64,000 nucleotides of DNA, taken from Methanobacterium sp. UBA375 (GTDB lineage Archaea > Methanobacteriota > Methanobacteria > Methanobacteriales > Methanobacteriaceae). This document shows, in pieces, positions 22,723 to 31,784 of this stretch. Both the position numbers and the translations under genes were made by a program. The notes under the pieces were generated by a model. That model saw only the letters and a list, made by a program, of their open reading frames with translations, was not told where the DNA came from and did not search any database. The stretch's first letter is position 1. Every line of letters starts with the position of its first letter. The stretch is taken from contig DAGC01000001.1 in NCBI GenBank assembly GCA_002495625.1, positions 33,212 to 97,211 of the forward strand, given 5' to 3'.

Positions 22723-24075
22723 TTAAGTAGCGAGTTTCTTCAACTTCTCACAGGCATCCTCTGCAGCCAGTATGATGGGATCGATTACCATGGAAAGGGG
22801 AGGTGCATAGGAAAATTCCATTGCCGCGAGTTCATAACAGGTAACACCCTGGGCTATGGCCAGGGACATGGTATCTATTCTCTCGGCAACCCTTTCCTCG
22901 GCGATGATCTGGCAGCCTATAATCTTGCCTTTAAGGGTGGATATAATCTTTACATCGATCCTTTTCGCCCCAGGATAGTAACGGGCCTTGGTTAGGGCTC
23001 TGCTTTTGCCGGCGATCACTTCTATACCATTCTGCATGGCACTGGCTTTGGATGAACCAACGGCACCGAACTCCAGGGCTCCGATCTTGGAGACCATGGC
23101 ATTGAGGACGGCTTTAAATTCCGCCTTCACTCCCACGATGTTCTTGGCGGCTATTTTACCCTGTCTTACAGCGGTAGTGCCCAGTGGAGACTGGGTGTTC
23201 TGACTGGTTATGGCATCAAAAACTTCCACACAATCTCCCACAGCATATATGTTGGGGACGGAGGTTTGCATTTTCTCGTTGACCAGGATGGCCCATCTTC
23301 CAATTTCACAACCCGCCATTAGAGCCAGCTTAATCTGTGGCCTGATACCGGTGGCCATTATAACCATATCTGTATCTATAACTTCATCGCCTATGATTGC
23401 CTTCTCCACCCGTTTTTTACCTATGATCTCCTCTAGGGGATGGCCGAGGATGATCCTTATCCCTTCCTTTTCTATGTATTCCTGGATTATTTTGGACATG
23501 TCTGAATCCAGTGATCTGGGGATTAGTTGAGGGAGCATTTCCGTCACCGTGACTTCCAAACCCATTTTCTTCAGTCCGAAGGCTGTTTCCAGGCCTATGA
23601 GTCCAGCACCCACCACTACGGCTTTGCTGCTATTTTCTGCCCATTTTTTAATTTCCAGGCCATCTTCGATGGTTCTAATTTTAAAAACGCCTTCCAGGGT
23701 GGTTCCCGGGATATGGGGAATGAAAGAAGTGGCTCCGGTGGCGATCACCAGGTAATCGTAGGATATTTCTTTTTCAATACTGATGTACCGGTTATTTAAC
23801 CGATATTTCAATTTTTTCTCGTTGTTTATTACTTTAAATACTTCTGCATTTGTTATTACTTTTATGTCCTTTTCCAGATAGTCTTCTGGTTGGTGCATCA
23901 CTATATCTTCAAAGCTTTCTACATCTCCACTTAAAACGTAGGGTATAGCGCAGGGAGAATATGCTATCTGGTTTTCCATGGTGATAACGGTTATTTCCAT
24001 ATCTTCATCATATCTGCGGATATTTGAAGCGGTGGAAATTCCAGCTGCTCCACCTCCGATTATAACTACTTTCAT
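22723..24075 (-). CDS. NADH oxidase / CoA-disulfide reductase family flavoprotein
   Basis: This 450-residue FAD-dependent pyridine-nucleotide disulfide oxidoreductase has the FAD motif VIIGGGAAGISTA, the single redox Cys C42 in YSPCAIPYVLSG, the NAD motif VVVGAGLIGLETA and IYAVGDCVE. The lone Cys places it with Nox, CoA-disulfide reductase and NADH peroxidase enzymes rather than dithiol reductases. Likely roles are O2 or peroxide reduction, or reduction of CoA or other low-molecular-weight disulfides. An AGGAG ribosome site precedes the ATG. The divergent neighbour is a TPR protein, and the shared spacer holds a 14-bp palindrome. Confidence 0.92.
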   Translation of the reverse strand: MKVVIIGGGAAGISTASNIRRYDEDMEITVITMENQIAYSPCAIPYVLSGDVESFEDIVMHQPEDYLEKDIKVITNAEVFKVINNEKKLKYRLNNRYISIEKEISYDYLVIATGATSFIPHIPGTTLEGVFKIRTIEDGLEIKKWAENSSKAVVVGAGLIGLETAFGLKKMGLEVTVTEMLPQLIPRSLDSDMSKIIQEYIEKEGIRIILGHPLEEIIGKKRVEKAIIGDEVIDTDMVIMATGIRPQIKLALMAGCEIGRWAILVNEKMQTSVPNIYAVGDCVEVFDAITSQNTQSPLGTTAVRQGKIAAKNIVGVKAEFKAVLNAMVSKIGALEFGAVGSSKASAMQNGIEVIAGKSRALTKARYYPGAKRIDVKIISTLKGKIIGCQIIAEERVAERIDTMSLAIAQGVTCYELAAMEFSYAPPLSMVIDPIILAAEDACEKLKKLAT

Positions 24076-24227
24076 CCTGATTTTTCTCCTGGATTACCCG
24101 TAAAAACCGGGCTTTGTCTTATCTTTTTGTAAAATTTACTGAATTTTTTTTAATTGTAACTTTTTTATCTTTTTTGGTATACAAAATTATCAGTTATATT
24201 GACATATTTAGATATATCAAATAGTAT

Positions 24228-24241
24228 TACTATTAATAGTA
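24228..24241. promoter_or_regulatory. 14-bp perfect palindrome between nox-like and TPR genes
   Basis: TACTATTAATAGTA is perfectly self-complementary. It lies about 45 bases before the TPR start codon, in the divergent spacer. It could be an operator, or chance in AT-rich DNA. Confidence 0.4.
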
Positions 24242-24285
24242 TAAGTAATATATCATTACTCAGGACCAAAAAGGATTGGAAAGAA

Positions 24286-24759
24286 ATGGGATTTTTGGAT
24301 ATCTTCAAAAACAATGTAAATTCCCTGAATAAGAAGGGTATTAGACTTTTAAATAAAGGAAACTACCCAGGAGCTCTCAAATATTTTAATAAAGCTTTGG
24401 AAACAGAACCAGATTCATATAAAACCCGTTTCAACCGGGCAATTACACTCTGGGAATTGGGGAAAACCTGTGAAGCTATAAAAGAATATGATAAAGTTCT
24501 GGATATTAATCCGGGACATGCAGGGGCATGGTTCAACCTGGGAGTGATTATATCCATATTTGGAAGATACGAGGATGCCCTGGACTTTATCGACACGGCA
24601 CTGGAACTCGAACCAGACGATGCTCTAGTATGGTACATCAGGGGCCTTATTTTAGAAAAAGTTAACAGATCCAGCGAAGCCTTAGAATGCCTGGAGAAGG
24701 CATATAAACTGGATCCCGGGCTTGAATCCCTGGAAAAGGGATCTATCGAACTGTTTTAA
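24286..24759 (+). CDS. Tetratricopeptide repeat protein
   Basis: This protein of 157 residues begins MGFLDIF and consists of four TPR units. Each has the W/Y-x-x-A/G...Y...A...P pattern, for example KGNYPGALKYFNKALETEPD, TCEAIKEYDKVLDINPG, YEDALDFIDTALELEPDD and SSEALECLEKAYKLDPG. TPRs bind other proteins; the partner is unknown. I prefer the ATG at 24286 over an upstream TTG at 24199, because the extra N-terminus is Ser/Ile/Asn-rich and unlike the family. It is convergent with the site-2 protease gene. Confidence 0.88.
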   Translation: MGFLDIFKNNVNSLNKKGIRLLNKGNYPGALKYFNKALETEPDSYKTRFNRAITLWELGKTCEAIKEYDKVLDINPGHAGAWFNLGVIISIFGRYEDALDFIDTALELEPDDALVWYIRGLILEKVNRSSEALECLEKAYKLDPGLESLEKGSIELF

Positions 24760-24782
24760 TACATCTAAATTGTATTAATTTC

Positions 24783-25955
24783 CTAAAGCATAGCTATTCC
24801 CCTTCCAGTACCGTACACCACACTTACTATCAGGATAGTCCAGAGGAAGATGCTTAAGAAATTAGTTATCCTGTTAACATTTGGAGTTGACAGTTTGTAA
24901 TCCAGTAATTCAGAAAGCATCAAGCCACCATCTAATGGACGGGCTGGAAGCAGATTTATAGTTCCTATGGCGAAGTTTAAGACAAATATCCAGTTTAATA
25001 GTTCTAGTAGAGGATATAAAACCCATTGAGTTAAAGGTTCATAGTATGAAGGATAACCACTTTTTAATGCTATATTCGCCTGTCCTTGAACACCTATGTA
25101 ACCATCAGTTTTATTGTTAGGATTCGGTCCTGCCTTAACGTGATAGGTTCCTTCATCTGTTTGGAAGGTTATCTCATCTCCAATTTGGATACTATTTACT
25201 ATGGCTTCATACTTTGAAAAGTCATCGATACTTTGACCATTGATACTGTGAATTACCATTCCTGTACTTAAAACACCATCAGCTGGGCTGGAAGGAACAA
25301 CCCTGGTTATCTCCACACCATCAGAATAGAATGCAGGGGCAAGTACAGGGGCAATTAAAAGGTAAAGTAATGCATAACTTATAACTAATGCTATAGCAGC
25401 CGTAGTTAGGTTAAAAACAGATCCTGCAGCGTATAATCTAAGCCTTGCTTTTTTACTGGCCTTTTCCGTATCTTCTTCATCCGGCTCCACAAAAGCACCG
25501 GGGATCACGGCGAAAAGGGCGAGTCCGATGGATTTTATACGTATCCCTTCTACCCTGGCGAGTATTCCATGTCCAAATTCATGTACCACCAGAACTATAA
25601 ATAGTGCAATAAGTCCATATCCGATGGGTACATATATAGGCTGTCCTGGTAAATCAACTCCAGGGAGGACCACCTGGACCTGGGGGGCTTCTAAAAGAGT
25701 TCCCAAGGAATTAACTAGGATTACCACCATCAAACCCATAAAAAATATAGAGACAGGTATGCCTACATTTAAGAAATACCTCCAAAAACGAGGACTTCTC
25801 TGTGCTATCCTATCAATTAATCCCCTTAACCTCTTAGTCCGTCTAAAAAGAAAAGGGCCTTCAATATCTATTTTTAACTGCTTTCTAAATAGAATGGCCA
25901 CTATCCATATGATAATGAATCCAATGGCATAGTACCATAAAGCTTCGTTAGCCAA
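24783..25955 (-). CDS. Site-2 protease family membrane metalloprotease with PDZ domain
   Basis: This 390-residue M50-type intramembrane protease has several membrane helices. The zinc motif is HEFGH (H125, E126, H129), and the third ligand lies in RPLDGG near residue 345. Between them is an external PDZ-like domain (about 205-285: VEITRVVPSSPADGVLSTG, VIHSINGQSID). Such enzymes release membrane-bound regulators or clear membrane proteins. The start is a TTG at 25955 with the strong ribosome site AAGGTGAT just upstream. It is convergent with the TPR gene, and moeA lies upstream on the same strand. Confidence 0.92.
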   Translation of the reverse strand: MANEALWYYAIGFIIIWIVAILFRKQLKIDIEGPFLFRRTKRLRGLIDRIAQRSPRFWRYFLNVGIPVSIFFMGLMVVILVNSLGTLLEAPQVQVVLPGVDLPGQPIYVPIGYGLIALFIVLVVHEFGHGILARVEGIRIKSIGLALFAVIPGAFVEPDEEDTEKASKKARLRLYAAGSVFNLTTAAIALVISYALLYLLIAPVLAPAFYSDGVEITRVVPSSPADGVLSTGMVIHSINGQSIDDFSKYEAIVNSIQIGDEITFQTDEGTYHVKAGPNPNNKTDGYIGVQGQANIALKSGYPSYYEPLTQWVLYPLLELLNWIFVLNFAIGTINLLPARPLDGGLMLSELLDYKLSTPNVNRITNFLSIFLWTILIVSVVYGTGRGIAML

Positions 25956-26071
25956 GTTATCACCTTTCAGTTAGAGTCGAAATAATTTTTTTAAATAAAT
26001 TTTTCAAAGTTATGAATTGTCCAGTTATACTGTTGATCGGCACTGATTTTAAACATATAATCTCCAGATAT

Positions 26072-27286
26072 TTAAACCCGCAGGGAATCGTAAAGGAGAA
26101 CATCACACTTCTCTCCCTCTGCAACTCCTTCCAGGTTCTCTTCTATGACGATGTAACAATTTGAATCAACCATGGAACGGATGATGGTGGAACCTTTAAT
26201 ATTCAGTGGTGTTACTTTGTCTCCATCAGCTTTGGCCCTAACATAATCCGTTCTACCCAGTGTGGATGGAATTTTACGGGCTGCGGTTTTCTTCACCAGC
26301 AGGGACGGTTTATATATGTTCTGCATCTTCTCAATACTTTTCCTCACCAGAACATCGTACTGGACCATGGCAGCTACCGGGTAGCCCGACAACATGAAAA
26401 CAGGCTTACCATTAACTTCAGCAAAGGCGAAAGGTTTACCCGGCCTCATGGCCACTCCATGAAAGAGTACTTCGCCCAGCTGGTCGGCTACTTCAACCAC
26501 CACATCCCCCTTACTGATGGCCGTACCACCAGTGGTTATAAGGGCATCATGGGTTTTAAGGAGCCGTTCAAACTCATCTTTCACCTTCAAAGCATCATCT
26601 TCAACATGGTTGAGGGTGGGAACCGCCAGACAACTCTCTACCAATACTTTCAATGTATAATGGTTAGAGTTCACCACTTCAGCACCCTTAATATCAGGAC
26701 TAGGCATCACCAATTCACTTCCGGTGTTTAAAACAGCGATTCGAGGTTTCCTATGGATTGTGACTTCACTGTACCCTCCCGAAGCAATTATGGCCAGATC
26801 CTGGGGTTCCAGTAACTTTCCCCCTTTAATTATAATGTCACCCTTCTTCACATCTTCTCCCTGGAATGAAACGTTTTCACCAGGAGTTAAGGGGGATTCC
26901 ACCTGTAACTCGTCACCCTGCTCTTGAACGTATTCATCCATAACTACGGCATCAGCCCCTTGGGGTAATGGTGCTCCGGTGGCTATTTTAACTGCTTTAC
27001 CTTCTTCAACAATGGCATGGGACATGCTTCCTGCACCTATCCTGTCGATGACGGTTAGTTCAACCGGACTGTTTGCAGAGGAGCTGAAGGTATCCTCGGC
27101 CTTCAGGGCATAGCCGTCCATGGCCGACCTGGAGAATGGGGGTGAATCCAGCAGTGATCTTACATCTCCAGCAATCACTCTATGATAAGCATCTTCTAAG
27201 GAAATTTTTTCTGTATCAGTAGGTTTTAATGTGTCTTCTATGATTTTAAGAGCCTGCTTGACTGGTAAGAGTTTTGATAGGAACAT
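26072..27286 (-). CDS. moeA: Molybdopterin molybdenumtransferase MoeA
   Basis: This 404-residue protein inserts molybdenum or tungsten into molybdopterin, a cofactor needed for formylmethanofuran and formate dehydrogenases. Motifs are SPPFSRSAMDGYAL, IATGAPLPQGADAVVM, the MPT-binding ITTGGTAISKGD and MRPGKPFAFAEVNGKPVFMLSGYPVA. The C-terminal MoeA domain IV is present (GRTDYVRA). A GAGGT ribosome site precedes the ATG. The site-2 protease gene follows 116 bases later on the same strand. Confidence 0.95.
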   Translation of the reverse strand: MFLSKLLPVKQALKIIEDTLKPTDTEKISLEDAYHRVIAGDVRSLLDSPPFSRSAMDGYALKAEDTFSSSANSPVELTVIDRIGAGSMSHAIVEEGKAVKIATGAPLPQGADAVVMDEYVQEQGDELQVESPLTPGENVSFQGEDVKKGDIIIKGGKLLEPQDLAIIASGGYSEVTIHRKPRIAVLNTGSELVMPSPDIKGAEVVNSNHYTLKVLVESCLAVPTLNHVEDDALKVKDEFERLLKTHDALITTGGTAISKGDVVVEVADQLGEVLFHGVAMRPGKPFAFAEVNGKPVFMLSGYPVAAMVQYDVLVRKSIEKMQNIYKPSLLVKKTAARKIPSTLGRTDYVRAKADGDKVTPLNIKGSTIIRSMVDSNCYIVIEENLEGVAEGEKCDVLLYDSLRV

Positions 27287-27352
27287 GGTGACCTCTGTAT
27301 TTTACTAAATTATCTCTCTATTTGCTAAAATTAATGGATTACATTTATTATA

Positions 27353-27384
27353 TTATCACTGGGTTTCTTTATCACTGGGTTTCT
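27353..27384. repeat. Tandem 16-bp duplication upstream of moeA
   Basis: TTATCACTGGGTTTCT occurs twice with no gap (27353-27368 and 27369-27384). It lies about 70 bases upstream of the moeA start, in the moeA/DUF308 divergent spacer. A looser repeat of ATGGATTAATT follows near 27417-27445. Confidence 0.75.
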
Positions 27385-27573
27385 GGAAATATTTATCAAT
27401 TTTTTCTATTTCATTTAATGGATTAATTCATTTATGGATTAATTTTCTTATATTTCCCATGGTTTTTTAATATTTGTCTTCCATTGATTTTGGGGTTAAA
27501 ACCTTTAATAAGCTCTTAGTTAGTTTATTTTAAAAAGAGGTAACATTTATACATTTATAGGTTTAATATTATC

Positions 27574-28101
27574 TTGTTAAGTGGTTTGTTGGAAAAATTT
27601 GGTAGGAGGAGTTATTTGAGAAATTCGATAATGGGTATACTGGCCATAATACTCGGTATCCTGATAATGGTCTTCCCGGTGGTGGGTATTGTTGCAGTCA
27701 GCTTTATAGCTGGATTTGCAGTGATCATGCTGGGCATCTGGTTCCTTATTTCAGGTGTGGCCGAATTACAGGTCAGCCGACTGGTCGGTGTTTTATTGGT
27801 CATATTAGGTATCATAGCATTAATTATAGGTTTTGGTTTAGTCTTCTACCCAGCCCTATTCGCCTTCTTAACAGGCATAGTACTCTACTTGGCCGGTATT
27901 TTAATGATAATTGCCGGAGTAATCTCACTTTTAGGTGGATTAGATGCTAAACATAGAGTATGGGGAGGGGTATTAGGAATCGTGCTTGGTATAATCTACA
28001 TAATTTTAGGCACATATGCTTTCCATCCAATTTATCTTGGATTTTTAATAGGAGTCTGGTTACTTCTAACCGGTATCTTCAGTATATTTGCCAGTGAATA
28101 A
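27574..28101 (+). CDS. DUF308 (HdeD-like) membrane protein
   Basis: This 175-residue protein is almost entirely hydrophobic and has about six helices arranged as three similar pairs. The repeating pattern (ILGILIMVFPVVGIVAVSFIAG, then LGIIALIIGFGLVFYPALF, then GIVLGIIYIILGTYAFHP) is characteristic of HdeD/DUF308. The family has been linked to acid resistance in E. coli; the function in methanogens is unknown. The start is uncertain: TTG at 27574 fits the length, but no ATG lies close by and the ribosome site is weak. Confidence 0.85.
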   Translation: MLSGLLEKFGRRSYLRNSIMGILAIILGILIMVFPVVGIVAVSFIAGFAVIMLGIWFLISGVAELQVSRLVGVLLVILGIIALIIGFGLVFYPALFAFLTGIVLYLAGILMIIAGVISLLGGLDAKHRVWGGVLGIVLGIIYIILGTYAFHPIYLGFLIGVWLLLTGIFSIFASE

Positions 28102-28201
28102 TGGTTTAATCATCCGGCAGACCCTTAACAATCAATTTTCTTCTATTTTTATTTAACTGGATGATAGATTTATCCCATAAAAGAGGCAGATCATCTATAA
28201 C

Positions 28202-29047
28202 ATGAAGGATAATGAGCTTAAATATCCACGTTTAAGGAAAACAATGCAACGTGGTATGACAAACTGGCGGAACAAGCTATTTAAACCTGAATTCCAGCCA
28301 GACGATTTCCAGTTAGAGGATGTTGAAGTGGATATACCGGGACTTGACCCGGTTTTTGAAGATTACCGGATAGTTAATATTTCAGATATACATTTAGGCC
28401 AGTGGATAACCCCTAAACATCTTGAAGGAGTAATAGAATTAGTAAACGAACAAAACCCGGATATGGTGGCCATAACTGGGGATTTTGTCTCGTATATCTT
28501 TGAAGATGTGGCCCGTGAATTGGAAGCGTCTTTAAAGGAATTAAAGCCAAAAGACCTGGCTATCGCAACTTTGGGAAATCATGATCACTGGCTAGGGGCA
28601 GACAAAATCCGGGGCGTACTCAAGAAATCCGGGATCGTAGATGTAAGCAACGATGTCTACACCTTGAGGCGAGGGAAAGCCCAGCTACACATAGCCGGGG
28701 TGGACAGTGTAATGCTCGAAAAACACCGCCTTGACCTGGTGATGGAAAAATTACCAGAGGAAGGTCCGGCCATACTCCTGGCTCATGAACCGGACTTCGC
28801 CGATATAAGCTCCACCACTGGCAGATTCAGTTTACAGATTTCAGGCCATTCCCACGGAGGACAGTTTGTAATACCCGGACTGGGTACCATAATTAGAGGG
28901 CCCCATTTCGTTAAGTATCCCCTCGGTAAATATAAGGTGAAGAACATGGTCCAGTATACCAGCCGAGGATTAGGTACCAACGTTTTCTGGTTTAGAATCA
29001 ACTGCGACCCGGAGATAACGGTGTTCACCTTGAAGGGGGCGAGTTAA
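28202..29047 (+). CDS. Calcineurin-like metallophosphoesterase (YkuE type)
   Basis: This 281-residue enzyme has the full dimetal phosphoesterase set: ISDIHLGQW, ITGDFVSY, LGNHDHW, LAHEPDFAD and SGHSHGGQ. The order and the GHSHGGQ form fit YkuE-like phosphohydrolases, which in bacteria act on lipid or nucleotide pyrophosphates at the membrane. No signal peptide or transmembrane helix is present, so it should be cytoplasmic or peripheral. The substrate is unknown. Confidence 0.92.
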   Translation: MKDNELKYPRLRKTMQRGMTNWRNKLFKPEFQPDDFQLEDVEVDIPGLDPVFEDYRIVNISDIHLGQWITPKHLEGVIELVNEQNPDMVAITGDFVSYIFEDVARELEASLKELKPKDLAIATLGNHDHWLGADKIRGVLKKSGIVDVSNDVYTLRRGKAQLHIAGVDSVMLEKHRLDLVMEKLPEEGPAILLAHEPDFADISSTTGRFSLQISGHSHGGQFVIPGLGTIIRGPHFVKYPLGKYKVKNMVQYTSRGLGTNVFWFRINCDPEITVFTLKGAS

Positions 29048-29086
29048 ATTTGAAAATTTACTGCCTTAGAGGGTGGTCGGAAATTT

Positions 29087-29392
29087 TCAGTAATCAGGTT
29101 TCCCATACTTACAATAGTATTTGTTTTCAAGCCCATATTCTTCCCAGACAGGGCATTCAGGACATTTACAGATTTTATTAAAATCAAGATCTGAACATAG
29201 TGCTTCTCCGGTGGTGCAATACATTCCCGGGACCCGATCCCTCTCAAAGTACATGCCACTTTCACTGGAGTAAGCTATCTCAAGCATAATCCTTCTTTTT
29301 CCCTCTGCACATTCACTTTCCTTTTGGACGGGACAGCCAGGGCATAAACATCTTTTGATGTTTTTCACACTGAATTCAATTTTAACCAACAA
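29087..29392 (-). CDS. Cysteine-rich DUF2769 protein
   Basis: This 101-residue protein contains two similar Cys clusters, CLCPGCPVQ near the N-terminus and CKCPECPVW near the C-terminus, with more Cys between. Metal binding (zinc or Fe-S) is likely. The pattern matches the DUF2769 family, common in methanogens and of unknown function. It is divergent from the ABC exporter island, whose first gene starts about 150 bases away. Confidence 0.8.
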   Translation of the reverse strand: MLVKIEFSVKNIKRCLCPGCPVQKESECAEGKRRIMLEIAYSSESGMYFERDRVPGMYCTTGEALCSDLDFNKICKCPECPVWEEYGLENKYYCKYGKPDY

Positions 29393-29539
29393 TTAACACC
29401 CCCATCAGATTCTATATAATAGTTATAGTGAAACTGGATCATTATTTTATCGGTGGATAAGATAAAATATCCCCAGTACAAGTTTGAAATAATCTTATCA
29501 AGAAACCAGAGGAGACATTTAGAAGTGGATGATGATCTT

Positions 29540-30442
29540 ATGATAGAAATAGAATCTCTAAGCAAATCCTTCGGTAAGATAAAGGCCTTGGATAACCTCA
29601 ACCTGGATATAAAAAGGGGAGAGCTCCTGGGAATCATCGGGCCCAACGGGGCGGGTAAGACCACTGCCATCCGGATCACCTGCTGCATCCTCAAACCAGA
29701 CTCGGGTGATGTACTGGTGGACGGTATGAGCATCCACCAGGAGCAGATCAAGATCAAATCCATGATTGGATACTTACCAGAGGAGCCTAACCTATACGAG
29801 CGTTTCAAAGCCAGAGACCTTCTAAGTTACTTCGCTGAACTTTACGGTGTTCCTAAAGGAGAGATCGATAGCCGGATAGAAGAGTTATTGGAATTGGTAA
29901 ACATGAGCCATCGGGCAGAAGACAGGATAAACACGTTCTCTAAGGGGTTACGGCAGCGTGTGGGCATCGCCCGGGCGCTCGTACACGACCCCCAGATACT
30001 GATATTTGATGAGCCCACTATGGGCCTGGATCCAGCCACCGCCCATAACATTCGAGAGTTTATCAGAGAGCTCAAGGGAGATAAAACCATCATACTATGC
30101 ACACATTACATGGACGAGGCTGATTCACTCTGTGACCGGGTGGCCATCCTGAACCAGGGCAGAATTATGGATATGGGCACTCCACAGGATCTTAAATCGA
30201 ACATACGTGGGGATTTAATCCTAAACATCAAAGTGGAGAATCCTGGTGGGGATGTAGTTAAGGCCATCGAAGGGTTTTCTACGGTAGAAGATGTGGAGGT
30301 GGCTGACAATCAATACACCATCTCACTAAAATCAAAAAATGATATAAAGGATATAATCAACGTATTTGAAGGAAATATCCTTTCGGTAAACACCAAGGAA
30401 CCTACTCTGGAAGATGTGTTTATTAATTCGTTTAAACAATGA
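29540..30442 (+). CDS. ABC transporter ATP-binding protein (ABC-2 exporter type)
   Basis: This protein of 300 residues has Walker A GPNGAGKT, the degenerate signature FSKGLRQR, Walker B ILIFDEPT and the H-loop LCTHYMDEAD. A C-terminal regulatory extension of about 80 residues is typical of NatA/CcmA-type exporters. I prefer the ATG at 29540 (MIEIESLSKSF) over the longer frame from 29453, because the shorter form starts exactly at the conserved domain and has a GGATGATG ribosome site. It very probably drives the ABC-2 permease at 30509 and possibly the one at 34247. Confidence 0.93.
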   Translation: MIEIESLSKSFGKIKALDNLNLDIKRGELLGIIGPNGAGKTTAIRITCCILKPDSGDVLVDGMSIHQEQIKIKSMIGYLPEEPNLYERFKARDLLSYFAELYGVPKGEIDSRIEELLELVNMSHRAEDRINTFSKGLRQRVGIARALVHDPQILIFDEPTMGLDPATAHNIREFIRELKGDKTIILCTHYMDEADSLCDRVAILNQGRIMDMGTPQDLKSNIRGDLILNIKVENPGGDVVKAIEGFSTVEDVEVADNQYTISLKSKNDIKDIINVFEGNILSVNTKEPTLEDVFINSFKQ

Positions 30443-30508
30443 TGATGTTCGCAATGATGATGTTCGCTAAATATGTTGGATATTTGAAATAACTTTGGGG
30501 TTAACATC

Positions 30509-31696
30509 TTGAAATTCACCACCATAACTAAATGGGAACTCAAGGAAACACTCAAGAGTAGAAAATTTTTAACCATCTTCATCCTGCAGATTTCAGTCCT
30601 ATTTTTAATGTTATTCGTATTTAATGCATTTATAACCAACATTGAATCGCAAGAGGGAATTTCCATAACTCCCTCCCTTTCGGGATTTGCTTCCTTAAGT
30701 GTGGATGATGAGGGCCGTCTTTTTTCCAAATATATCAATCCAGAACTCATAACCGTCACCCATGCCAGCTTCGATGATTCCATGAAAAATTTAAATTCCG
30801 GTAAAACCATGGCAGTAGTGTTGGTACCGGCTGATTCCCTGGATAAGATAAGGAACATCGACACCATCGAGGTAAAACTTTATCTGGACCAGGCTGATCC
30901 GAAAAGAAGCGTGGTGAGGGATGAAGTCAATAACACCGCTAAAATATTGGCTATTACCCTGTCAAATTCCTGGATAGATTCCCTAACACCCCAAAATTCC
31001 ACACCAGCCGTGGTAACTGAGGAAAATACTGGTGAGTCCCTTCCGATGCAGATAGTTACCAAGGTCATGCTGGCCATACTCCTCTTTTTACCCCTGTTCT
31101 TATTTGGAAACATGATTATAGACAGCGTTGTTGGGGAAAAAGAGAGAAAAACAGGTGAAATACTCATGGCCATGCCCATAAATTCTTCAGATATTATCAT
31201 CGGCAAGAGCATGGCTGTGGTGGGGGTTATAGCATTGCAGGTTGCTATCTGGATGGGGATACTCTTAATAACTGGTTTTGAAATACCAAACCCACTCCTG
31301 GTTTACCTCTTGGTAATTATAACTGCCGTTCCAGTCATAGGAGTCACGGTGATCATCGCCGCCTATTCAAAAAATTATAAAGAAGCCGGCATAGGGCTGA
31401 CGTTTGGTTATGTGGCTATAGTAGGGATTTTAATGATTCCTCCATTGATTTATATAACAAATAAATCTCTCATATCTAATATTTCCCCACTAACCATGGT
31501 AATAAGGCTTTTTTCAGGAGATGTAATTCCTGCCTGGCATTTTCTAATTCCTCTGGGATTCGTGATAATGGTGAGTGCCATCACCTACTGGATTTCCATA
31601 AAGCTATTCCAGCGTGACGATGTGGTTTTTGGACCCAGGCCGGGATTGATAAGACTTATTTTAGAGTTCGGTGGTTTGAAAAGGCGCGGTGGATGA
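30509..31696 (+). CDS. ABC-2 type permease
   Basis: This 395-residue permease has one N-terminal membrane helix (ILQISVLFLMLFVFNAF), a large extracytoplasmic domain (about 45-185), then five C-terminal helices. The ABC-2/NatB signature DSVVGEKERKTGEILMAMPI is present. The start is a TTG preceded by GGGGTT. The substrate is unknown. It is a paralog of the permease at 34247-35377, which carries the same signature, and follows its ATPase by 66 bases. Confidence 0.9.
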   Translation: MKFTTITKWELKETLKSRKFLTIFILQISVLFLMLFVFNAFITNIESQEGISITPSLSGFASLSVDDEGRLFSKYINPELITVTHASFDDSMKNLNSGKTMAVVLVPADSLDKIRNIDTIEVKLYLDQADPKRSVVRDEVNNTAKILAITLSNSWIDSLTPQNSTPAVVTEENTGESLPMQIVTKVMLAILLFLPLFLFGNMIIDSVVGEKERKTGEILMAMPINSSDIIIGKSMAVVGVIALQVAIWMGILLITGFEIPNPLLVYLLVIITAVPVIGVTVIIAAYSKNYKEAGIGLTFGYVAIVGILMIPPLIYITNKSLISNISPLTMVIRLFSGDVIPAWHFLIPLGFVIMVSAITYWISIKLFQRDDVVFGPRPGLIRLILEFGGLKRRGG

Positions 31697-31730
31697 TGCC
31701 CTTAATAGATGGAAAACTTTAAATATGATG

Positions 31731-31769
31731 TAATGTATTTCTTACATTATATGTAATATATTTTTTACA
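31731..31769. promoter_or_regulatory. Two inverted repeats upstream of the membrane protein/HTH pair
   Basis: TAATGTA-tttct-TACATTA (31731-31749) is a perfect 7-bp inverted repeat. It is followed by TGTAA-N8-TTACA (31752-31756 and 31765-31769). Both share a TGTAA/TTACA-like core and overlap the TATA-like region. They lie 16-54 bases before the start at 31785, as expected for autoregulation by the HTH protein encoded at 32220. Confidence 0.6.
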
Positions 31770-31784
31770 AAGTGGGGTGATTTC

